DNA from: an uncultured Bacilli bacterium
GTDB taxonomy: Bacteria; Bacillota_I; Bacilli_A; RF39; UBA660
NCBI GenBank assembly: GCA_947631345.1
Contig: CANRKW010000010.1
Coordinates: 1 to 19,090, forward strand
Reading direction: 5' to 3'
Length of the DNA stretch: 19,090 nucleotides
Shown one piece after another: positions 1 to 6,967 of this stretch (the stretch's first letter is position 1; every line of letters starts with the position of its first letter). The translations under genes and the position numbers were made by a program. The notes below the pieces were generated by a model that ran no database searches, was not told the origin of the DNA, and saw only the letters and a list, made by a program, of their open reading frames with translations.

Positions 1-3000
1 ATAAGCATTAATTACTGAATCTTTAATTCCCATTGTTAATCTTGATTCACGATAATAAGAAGTATAAACTATGGCATAATCAATTGTTGCTCCCATTAAT
101 ATTGCTTGAACTATCAATAAAGATATGAAATATACTGACCCGCCTGTAATAGAAATTGCACTCATAGTTAAATACACAGCAGTTTGAATAATAAGTACTA
201 AAACAAATGGAATGATTAAGTCCTTAAATGTTATTGCGACAACAATAAATATAAATATCATTGTTAAAATTGTAATCTTATTTAATTCATTATTAAAAGT
301 TTTATTCATTTCTACTGCCATAGGAGAGTTTCCAACAATGTATATATCATCATTTTTACCTATTTCTTCTTGAATTGAATTAATAAATTTATAGGTTTTT
401 TCATCTTCTAAAGCATATTTTGTATTTAATACAACTCTTGAATATTTATCAGATACTATTAAATCTTTTGATTTATCAACAGTTTTTTTTGAATCAGAAA
501 TTGTTGTCCTTTCTTCTGAATTTATGAAATCATCAAATCTTGAATCAGTTAAAATATCAGAATTTAGATAATTAATAAATTCTTCAATTGTCATTTTCCA
601 TGAATCATCATATTCTTTATTGCTTCCATAGTACATATATATTAAATCCACAAGATTTTTATCTAAATTATCACTTAATGTATTTAATGATGTAAATGCT
701 TCCGTAGATGTATATTTTATACTATTTAAAGATTTATTCATTATATCATTAATAGTTGTTAATTTTTCTTTTTTTGTATCATCAAATTTTGCTGAATAAT
801 CTTTGTTATTCATTACATCTTTAATAATAAATTGAACATAATTATATAGAGAAACTTCTTGATTATCTTTTATATATTTAGAATTATATAAACTAAATAG
901 TAAACTCACTATATTATTATCTATATTTAATAATGAACTTAAACTAGAAGATATGTATAATGTATCATTTAGTGTAGATGTCATTACTTCTTTAACTAAA
1001 GATAGAATACTTATTTCTTCATTAGATATTTTACCGTTTAATAATTCGTTATCTTTATTATTTAATATTAGATTTGTAAGTTCTAAAGGTGTCATTATTG
1101 TTGGTTCATTATTATAATCGTATACTGCAAATATTTTAGCTAGTTGATTTTTGTCTGTACCTGTAATATTACTTATTTCTGAATAACTATATGTTGTATC
1201 TAAATTATTAACAATTATATGGGCAAGTTGTAATAAATCGCTTACTTGTGATATTTTTTCTATAAATAAAGGATTTTCTTTATTATCATATAGAAAATTA
1301 ATTAATTCTTTTATAGATATATCTTTTAAATTATTATTTTTAAAATCATTATAACCATAAATAACACTTATAACTGTGCTTAATCTAGGTTCTATTGTAG
1401 TTAATTCATTTAAATTATACTCATAACTAGGAGACAACTTACTTAATAATTCTTTAAACATTTCTTCTATTTCAGGAGTTAAATAATTTTTATATAACTC
1501 ATCTTGTGACATTTCAAATACACTTTTTGATATTTCTTCTACACTTAATTTTGATAGAGTATTATAACCAGTATAATAAGTGTATAAAAGTGATAAAGTA
1601 TTATCATCTATAATTTCTAAATTGTCTAAAGATGTCTTCATTGATTCCATATTGCGTAGAGTAGTTACATTTTGTTTATTACTTAATGTTTTTAAAAGAG
1701 TTAATGATTTAATAGTATTTTTATCAAACATATCTTTATAAGAATTATTACTAGACATATTTAAAGCAAAATTAGCAAATTCATTTAAAGTCATTTTGGT
1801 ACTACTATCTATTGTTGTTCTATAAAATAAGAATAATGCTTCTATTAAATCTTTATCTATTCCAAAAATACTAGAAAGTTCACTTGCATCCATCTTCTTA
1901 TTTATATTATTTACATCAGCAAATTTTTGTAATTGTTTTAATTTTGAAATATTTTCTTTATCTAAACTTGATGAATACTCTTTATCATTTGCTACATCAC
2001 TAAGCATAAAATTAACAAAATCTTTAATAGTCATTTTAGTTATAACATTTTTACTATTATAATAAATCAAGATTTTTTCAGCATCATCTTTATTTATTCC
2101 TAAAATATCAGCAATTTCTTTAGTATTTCTCTTTTTATTAATTAAAGATGATGAAGTAAAATTTTCGAGTATTTCTAAATTATTTTTAGTATCTTGATCT
2201 ATTGAATCACTAAAATTATCATTAGTATAAATGTCACTTTTAATAAATGAAATAAATTCATTTAATGTCATTTTATTATTAGAATCTTTATTATAATAAT
2301 TGTAATAAATAAGTTTTATTAGATATTCTTCTACTTCAGTATCTTGACCTAAATCTTCAAACTTTTTATTTAATTCATTGTATGCTAGTTTTTCATTAAT
2401 GGTATTTGAATAACATAATACTTGGTCTATGTTTTCATTTTGCTCTAGTTTTTTACAATAATCTGTTATTAATTCTTCATATTTATTGTTATATACTATA
2501 GCAATTTGGTTTGTTATTGGAAAAACTTTTCCGACTTTATCTTGTTCTGAATCCGTATAGAGTATTCCAATATTTCCTTTTAGAAAATAAGCTCCGACAA
2601 ATAATATAACTATTAAAACTACTTGGACATATCTAGTCTTGTATATAAATTTTCCTAATCCTGTTAAATTAAATTTAGGGTTTTTCTTTTTCGTTTTAGC
2701 AATCAAATTATCAAAGATTAAAAGTAATGCTGGTAAACAAAAGAAAATACTAATTAAACTTAATAATACACCTTTAGCTAAAACAAATCCTAAATCTTTA
2801 CCAATAGTGAAACTCATAAATACAAGTGCGACTAAACCGACAATTGTTGTAATAGAACTACTTGATACTGCTTTGAAAGAGTGATATAGTGCTTCTTTCA
2901 TAGCTTCTATTTTATTACTATGAGTTAATTTTTCTTGCTTATACCTGTTAGATAACATAATTGAATAATCCATAGATAAAGCAAGTTGTAATATAGCGAC

Positions 3001-3630
3001 AATTGAATTTGTAATAGATGATACACTATCAAACATAATATTAGTGCCTTTATTAATAAATACTGCTATTCCTATAGAAATTAAGTATAGCCATGGTTCA
3101 ATATAAGAATCACTTAATATTATTAAAATAATCATTGCGAATGCTATTGCTAAAATTACAATCCATAATTGTAATATTGGTTTATTTTCATCATATATCG
3201 AGCCACTCATTCCTGAAACTTTAAAATTATCTTTAACATAATTATAAACACTCGTAGCAGTTTCAGAATGGTCGTAATCATCTACATTTAAAACATATAA
3301 GGTGTATTTATCTTTATTATATTCTTTTGTATTTTCATAATCAACAGAACTTACACCATCAATACTTTGTAATTTTTTTAAAGTTTCTTCCTTTTCACTA
3401 TCTGTTAAACCTTTAAACATAACATTAAGTACCGAAGAATCTTGTTCAGCAAATTCTTCATCCATAATATCTTTACCAATTTTCGTTTCACTTGTTTTAG
3501 GAAGATACTTCATAATATCTTCATTTATATTTACTTTAGTAGATAAATACAAACTTAGCATTGCTGCTATTATAAAAATTGTTAAAAATACATATCTTCC
3601 TTTAACTATAAAATCAGTTATTTTTCTCAT
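1..3630 (-). CDS. MMPL/RND-family transporter with giant repeat-bearing extracellular loop (3' end outside window)
   Basis: The reading frame is open from ATG 3628-3630 (ribosome site GGAGG 8 nt upstream) to the left edge: 1210 codons, with the C-terminus missing. Hydrophobic segments fit the 12-helix RND/MMPL plan: TM1 about 13-30, TM2-TM6 about 153-306, TM7 about 333-350, TM8-TM10 about 1117-1188. TM11-12 (roughly 100 residues) should lie beyond position 1. Both half-repeats keep the Asp-Tyr pair typical of MMPL proton-relay helices (LALSMDYSIML in TM4, MGATIDYAIVYTS in TM10). MMPL proteins such as YdfJ are commonly around 700 residues. The excess here is the second loop (about 351-1113), filled with eight diverged modules of about 80 residues. 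The family exports lipids or hydrophobic compounds using the proton gradient; the substrate here is unknown. It is divergent from a TetR-type gene, suggesting inducible export. The family call is firm; the role of the loop is unknown. Confidence 0.88.
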   Translation of the reverse strand, partial: MRKITDFIVKGRYVFLTIFIIAAMLSLYLSTKVNINEDIMKYLPKTSETKIGKDIMDEEFAEQDSSVLNVMFKGLTDSEKEETLKKLQSIDGVSSVDYENTKEYNKDKYTLYVLNVDDYDHSETATSVYNYVKDNFKVSGMSGSIYDENKPILQLWIVILAIAFAMIILIILSDSYIEPWLYLISIGIAVFINKGTNIMFDSVSSITNSIVAILQLALSMDYSIMLSNRYKQEKLTHSNKIEAMKEALYHSFKAVSSSSITTIVGLVALVFMSFTIGKDLGFVLAKGVLLSLISIFFCLPALLLIFDNLIAKTKKKNPKFNLTGLGKFIYKTRYVQVVLIVILFVGAYFLKGNIGILYTDSEQDKVGKVFPITNQIAIVYNNKYEELITDYCKKLEQNENIDQVLCYSNTINEKLAYNELNKKFEDLGQDTEVEEYLIKLIYYNYYNKDSNNKMTLNEFISFIKSDIYTNDNFSDSIDQDTKNNLEILENFTSSSLINKKRNTKEIADILGINKDDAEKILIYYNSKNVITKMTIKDFVNFMLSDVANDKEYSSSLDKENISKLKQLQKFADVNNINKKMDASELSSIFGIDKDLIEALFLFYRTTIDSSTKMTLNEFANFALNMSSNNSYKDMFDKNTIKSLTLLKTLSNKQNVTTLRNMESMKTSLDNLEIIDDNTLSLLYTYYTGYNTLSKLSVEEISKSVFEMSQDELYKNYLTPEIEEMFKELLSKLSPSYEYNLNELTTIEPRLSTVISVIYGYNDFKNNNLKDISIKELINFLYDNKENPLFIEKISQVSDLLQLAHIIVNNLDTTYSYSEISNITGTDKNQLAKIFAVYDYNNEPTIMTPLELTNLILNNKDNELLNGKISNEEISILSLVKEVMTSTLNDTLYISSSLSSLLNIDNNIVSLLFSLYNSKYIKDNQEVSLYNYVQFIIKDVMNNKDYSAKFDDTKKEKLTTINDIMNKSLNSIKYTSTEAFTSLNTLSDNLDKNLVDLIYMYYGSNKEYDDSWKMTIEEFINYLNSDILTDSRFDDFINSEERTTISDSKKTVDKSKDLIVSDKYSRVVLNTKYALEDEKTYKFINSIQEEIGKNDDIYIVGNSPMAVEMNKTFNNELNKITILTMIFIFIVVAITFKDLIIPFVLVLIIQTAVYLTMSAISITGGSVYFISLLIVQAILMGATIDYAIVYTSYYRESRLTMGIKDSVINAY
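483..2421 (-). repeat. Eight diverged ~80-residue modules inside the MMPL loop
   Basis: Each unit reads roughly as helix, Leu-Gly-Ile-(D/N)-K-(D), helix ending in tyrosines, acidic/polar loop, then K-M-T-(L/I)-x-(E/D)-F-x-x-F and a D-x-x-x-x-x-x-(Y/F) tail. The M of K-M-T, or its aligned residue, is encoded at 2269, 2032, 1792, 1546, 1318, 1093, 853 and 592, i.e. residues 454, 533, 613, 695, 771, 846, 926 and 1013. The spacings are 237, 240, 246, 228, 225, 240 and 261 nt. The first three and the last are closest to each other; the middle ones are more decayed. The helix-loop-helix rhythm with acidic loops recalls EF-hand-like folds, but no canonical DxDxDG loop is seen. The unit boundaries are my estimate. 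Confidence 0.75.
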
Positions 3631-3804
3631 ATTTTTTCCTCCGTCTATATAGTCTATCGCTAATATTAATTTAAGTACACAACAATTTATAAAAATATGT
3701 TTGTTATCATACACAAATAATAATATGTTTGTATGATTATAAGACTTTTTGTTTGGTATTTATTTTTTATTGGATATAATATATAATAAATTCAAGGCGG
3801 TTTT
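3631..3804. promoter_or_regulatory. Divergent promoter region between MMPL and TetR genes, with operator palindrome
   Basis: An imperfect palindrome spans 3704-3739. TTATCATACA at 3704-3713 faces TGTATGATTA at 3730-3739, matching at 9 of 10 positions, and the match continues inward as ACAAA against TTTGT-like sequence. This size and symmetry suit a TetR dimer or pair of dimers. For the rightward gene, TATAAT at 3775-3780 is a good -10 with a weak -35 (TTTGGT, 3752-3757). For the leftward gene, TTGTGT-17 nt-TTTATA on the minus strand overlaps the palindrome and is a plausible promoter. A regulator bound here could block both directions. Binding and promoter use are inferred. Confidence 0.5.
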
Positions 3805-4368
3805 ATGAAAGAAAAAATTGATTTAAGAGTTGTTAAAACTAATAAGGTTCTATTTAATGCATTAATTACACTTATGGAACAGAAAGATTTTGAAAAAATA
3901 AAAATTTCTGATATATGTGAATTAGCTTTAATTAATCGTTCAACATTTTATGCACATTACGAAGATAAATACGATCTTTTATTAGCAATGATAGATAATC
4001 TAAAGCAAAATTTATTAAATGAATTAAAACAAAATAAAGAAGAAAATATTTCTAAAAGTTACTTTATAGAATTTTTAAAAATACTAATTAATCACGTTGA
4101 TGAGAAGAGAACAACTTATAATTCTATATTAAAAAATGATAAAAATGGAATTTTAATAGATTTTCTAATTGATGTTAGTAATAGAGATTTAATTAGTAGA
4201 TTAAAAAATAATAATATAGTTGAATCTAATATTCCACTAGATATAATTACAAAATTTTATTTAGGTGGTATAGTATCCATAGGGATTGATTGGATAAAAA
4301 ATAAAGATAAGTATACAAAAGAAGAATTAATATCATACTTTGATAAATTAATTCCTAATAAAATTTAA
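3805..4368 (+). CDS. TetR/AcrR-family transcriptional regulator
   Basis: The protein has 187 residues, the normal TetR length. The N-terminal helix-turn-helix is clear at about 29-59, with ISDICELALINRSTFYAHY (34-52) matching the family signature: recognition helix followed by an aromatic F-Y-x-H-Y/F motif and then 'K-x-D-L-L'. The remaining ~125 residues are an all-helical ligand/dimer domain of the type often annotated 'TetR C-terminal'. The start is supported by AAGGCGG about 6 nt before ATG. It is transcribed away from the MMPL exporter gene, the classic arrangement for a local repressor released by the exported compound. Ligand unknown. The regulator call is firm; control of the transporter is inference. 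Confidence 0.9.
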   Translation: MKEKIDLRVVKTNKVLFNALITLMEQKDFEKIKISDICELALINRSTFYAHYEDKYDLLLAMIDNLKQNLLNELKQNKEENISKSYFIEFLKILINHVDEKRTTYNSILKNDKNGILIDFLIDVSNRDLISRLKNNNIVESNIPLDIITKFYLGGIVSIGIDWIKNKDKYTKEELISYFDKLIPNKI

Positions 4369-4402
4369 TTAAAAAAGTAATTCATATTAATAATTATAAA
4401 AA

Positions 4403-4814
4403 GGGCTGTTCAATAATTAAGTGATTAATTTTTGAATTAGTCTCTTTTTATTAGGTTTTAATTTTATTTTTTTAGAAATATCTAGTATAGAATTTGCTAA
4501 TTCTAAATAAAATGAGTCTATATCTTTATATATGTTTTTAGTCTTTATGTTCAATTTTAACAAAAGGTTTCAATAATAGCAGGCTCATCAACATTAAATA
4601 AACGATATTTAATATCATTAGGTTTATTATCAAGATGATTAATTTCATCAACTTTAATAAATTTGGAAAGAAAAACAATAATTTTCCAAATAAATTCATT
4701 AATGCTATTTAAAAATTTAATAAATAATGATATAATTTTAGACATGACATTACCTCGATTCTAGTGTGTTATGTTTATTATGTATGTTATAAACATTATA
4801 TCGAGAAATGTCAT
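4403..4814 (-). mobile_element. Remnant of an insertion sequence
   Basis: The segment holds a broken minus-strand transposase-like gene, ending 14 nt before GGGCTGTTCA (4403-4412), a sequence resembling termini seen in several IS families. On the other side is a promoter/hairpin unit typical of transposase leaders. I found no matching inverted copy of GGGCTGTTCA near 4746-4868, so the other terminus is lost, or this family lacks long inverted repeats. No target duplication could be assigned. The IS family could not be named from sequence alone. Confidence 0.4.
4417..4745 (-). pseudogene. Decayed transposase: N-terminal and C-terminal pieces in different frames
   Basis: The N-terminal piece (4745 down to 4557, 62 codons) begins with an amphipathic/hydrophobic helix (MSKIISLFIKFLNS) and continues to a segment reading KYRLFNVDEPAIIETF. 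This resembles, from memory, the start of a family of IS transposases that have a zinc ribbon next. It stops at TAA 4557-4559. Immediately after, in another frame, 4557 down to 4417 encodes a 46-residue Lys-rich tail (KPNKKRLIQKLIT then TAA) that ends at the presumed IS terminus. The catalytic middle is absent, so this looks like an internal deletion. The start has a good ribosome site (GAGG, 7 nt upstream). Alternative: the 62-residue piece could be a genuine small hydrophobic protein, which I consider less likely. Confidence 0.45.
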
Positions 4815-4823
4815 TTTTTGATA
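4744..4823 (-). promoter_or_regulatory. Transposase leader: promoter plus start-site-sequestering hairpin
   Basis: ATGACATT-CTCGAT type arms at 4744-4759 and 4800-4814 form an imperfect inverted repeat (14 paired bases with a one-base bulge and one mismatch). A perfect inner stem lies inside it: ATGTTTAT 4771-4778 with ATAAACAT 4789-4796. In the minus-strand transcript the inner arm of the outer stem contains the GAGG ribosome site and the first bases of the transposase start. A TATAAT -10 lies on the minus strand at 4795-4800, with a weak TATCAA -35 at 4818-4823. A transcript begun at this promoter would start near 4788 and lack the distal arm, whereas read-through transcripts would fold and hide the start. 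This matches fold-back inhibition known for IS10-type elements. Function inferred. Confidence 0.45.
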
Positions 4824-4910
4824 AATAATAATTTTATATAAAAAAACATAAGTAAAATAAAAGAAAAAATGGAACTATGCACACTATCATTAAGTATTTG
4901 GAGGGTTAAT

Positions 4911-6887
4911 ATGGCATTTAAATCTTATAGTTGGTCAATTGGAACTACTAGTTTTAGAGTAAGTCAATTGAATTATAAAATAGAACGTCAATTACAATTA
5001 TTAAAACAATTTTGGTTAGAAAATTCTAATGTGAGTTGGAAAAATAATAATGAGTTACAAGCTAAATACTATTATTTTATCAAAGACAATGGATTTTTAA
5101 TAGGAGATGCTAGTAGACCAGATAAAGATGCGAGAGAAAAAACTTCAGGATTAGTTGATATTGGGGTTTTAACACAAGATAGAAAACTAACCGAAGTTGG
5201 TAGCAAAATTGAAAGTTTATTAGGTAAAGAAAGATCTAAAGATAATATTTTTTACATTGATGAGGATAGTTACTACTATTTATTACAATTCCTAAAATTA
5301 CAAATCAATAATGATGGGGTAAAAATAAAACCATTTATTGCTTTAATTTATATGCTAGAAAAGCTTGATTACCTAACATATGATGAGTTTACATATTTAT
5401 TACCATTATGTAAAAACAAATATGATGTTATTAAAATGGTAAATGAAATTAAATATAATCGTGAGGGATTAAATTTAGACACAATTATTACAACTAGAAT
5501 TTATGATATGGATAATTATATTAAAGTGTTTGAAGAATTTAGAAAAGATTATCCAGTAACTATAGAAACATTTGAAATAATTGGGATGAATAGAAAAAGT
5601 GCTAGTTATGAACATGCATATTTACCAGTGTATAATGAACTAGTTAATTTAGTATTTCACTTAAGATACAACACATTTGAAGAAAGAGCTGAATCTTATA
5701 ACAGACTATATGAATATTGTAGAAATATTTCTGGTAACGCTAAGTCACATTGGTTATCTTACTTATTCATGAATAATTCTCCTAAAAACTTTGACGATAA
5801 ATTTGATAAGGAATTTAGAAAACTTGAAATATCAGAAGTAAAAAACATAATTGACTTTAAAAGAGTTTTCTTTGAAAGAGAGCATATTATTAAATGGAAA
5901 GTAAATTTAAAAGAATACTTTGATTTAAATAAAAGATATTTCTCGCTAACTGATATTGTAAAATTTGGTGAAGATAAAATAGAATTAGACTTATTACCAA
6001 AATACTATTTTAAAGAAATAATAGATGACTTATTAAATGAAAATTTATTAGAAGATGAGAAATATTTAAATTTGTTTCATTCACTTGTGCCTATAGAAAA
6101 AATATCTGATAAATACAGAACAAACATATCTGAACTTGTTAATGAAATAAATAAAGAATTGAATACAAATTTAACAATAGATAATATTAACACATATTTA
6201 GAAGATGAAAAAATTAAACAATTTAATAAATTAATTGATGAAAGATTTAAAGACAATGATTTATTATCATTAATTGATTTAATTAAAGTTAGAAAAGATT
6301 CAGAAGTATGTAGTTATGTATCAGATAATGCTGACGTTCCAACAATATTTGAATATATACTTGGTATAGTTTGGTATAGAATAAGCAATAAAGAAGGAAA
6401 TATACTTAAGTTTATGAATTTAAGTTTAGATGCTGATTTATTACCAAAGACACATGCTGGTGGTAGAATGGCTGATATAGTGTATGAATACAAAGAAAAC
6501 AATTATCCAAAACATAATTTACTAATTGAAGCAACATTATCTGAATCAACGGGACAAAGAAAAATGGAAATGGAACCGGTATCAAGACATTTAGGTGAAG
6601 ATATTTCTAGCACAAATAATGAAAATGATTATGCATTATTTGTGGCACCAAATTTAGAAGAAAGACTAATATTAGATTTTAGAAATATGAGAAGTAGATT
6701 CTATCCTAAAGCTAATGGCAGTTATATTGAAGGATTAAAAATAATACCTATCGATACTGATATATTGAAAAAATTTATAACTGATCATAAAAAATATACT
6801 GATATATATAAGTTGTTTGACAATGCTTATAAATCACAAACACCAGATCCAGAATGGTTTAAAAAAGAAATTTTACAAAAAATATAA
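4911..6887 (+). CDS. AlwI-family type IIS restriction endonuclease
   Basis: I choose ATG 4911 (658 residues) because GGAGGG lies 6 nt upstream and MAFKSYSWSIGTTSFR is the conserved-looking beginning; the in-frame ATG at 4869 has no ribosome site. The protein resembles the AlwI endonuclease family, whose relatives (AlwI, MlyI, PleI, BstNBI) cut outside short asymmetric sites such as GGATC or GAGTC. A PD-(D/E)xK-like core is visible near the C-terminus: D522 in MADIVYEY, then E540-x-T542 in LLIEATL, followed by an E-P-V-x-R-H-L stretch. The rest is helical and presumably makes the DNA-recognition part. It lies directly upstream of its methyltransferase gene and is separated from it by a hairpin and a promoter. 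No control-protein gene is visible. The recognition site cannot be read from sequence. Confidence 0.83.
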   Translation: MAFKSYSWSIGTTSFRVSQLNYKIERQLQLLKQFWLENSNVSWKNNNELQAKYYYFIKDNGFLIGDASRPDKDAREKTSGLVDIGVLTQDRKLTEVGSKIESLLGKERSKDNIFYIDEDSYYYLLQFLKLQINNDGVKIKPFIALIYMLEKLDYLTYDEFTYLLPLCKNKYDVIKMVNEIKYNREGLNLDTIITTRIYDMDNYIKVFEEFRKDYPVTIETFEIIGMNRKSASYEHAYLPVYNELVNLVFHLRYNTFEERAESYNRLYEYCRNISGNAKSHWLSYLFMNNSPKNFDDKFDKEFRKLEISEVKNIIDFKRVFFEREHIIKWKVNLKEYFDLNKRYFSLTDIVKFGEDKIELDLLPKYYFKEIIDDLLNENLLEDEKYLNLFHSLVPIEKISDKYRTNISELVNEINKELNTNLTIDNINTYLEDEKIKQFNKLIDERFKDNDLLSLIDLIKVRKDSEVCSYVSDNADVPTIFEYILGIVWYRISNKEGNILKFMNLSLDADLLPKTHAGGRMADIVYEYKENNYPKHNLLIEATLSESTGQRKMEMEPVSRHLGEDISSTNNENDYALFVAPNLEERLILDFRNMRSRFYPKANGSYIEGLKIIPIDTDILKKFITDHKKYTDIYKLFDNAYKSQTPDPEWFKKEILQKI

Positions 6888-6912
6888 AAGAGTGTAGCAC
6901 ACTTCTTTTTTT
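6888..6912 (+). terminator. Intrinsic terminator after the endonuclease gene
   Basis: It starts right after the stop codon: AAGAGTGT, a 3-nt loop, ACACTTCTT with one bulged base, then seven T. It separates the nuclease transcript from the methyltransferase promoter, which begins within the same few bases. Confidence 0.6.
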
Positions 6913-6913
6913 G

Positions 6914-6922
6914 TGGTATAAT
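6914..6922 (+). promoter_or_regulatory. Extended -10 promoter for the methyltransferase gene
   Basis: TGGTATAAT is a perfect extended -10 (TGnTATAAT). The -35 position (GTAGCA, 6894-6899) is poor and lies in the terminator hairpin, so the extended -10 would carry the promoter. It gives the methyltransferase its own transcription, useful for protecting DNA before the nuclease accumulates. Transcript start expected near 6929. Confidence 0.55.
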
Positions 6923-6967
6923 TGAATAGTAAAACGATGCCGAAAATGGAAATAGGGAGGAATTAAT

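Noticed and set aside
2639..2884. 81-codon plus-strand frame inside the MMPL gene
   Set aside because: It lies antisense to the TM5-TM7 region of a convincing membrane protein, with no ribosome site; a shadow of the real frame.
4869..4910. Earlier ATG that would extend the endonuclease by 14 residues
   Set aside because: No ribosome site precedes it, while GGAGGG sits just before ATG 4911, and the extra residues do not look like part of the family.
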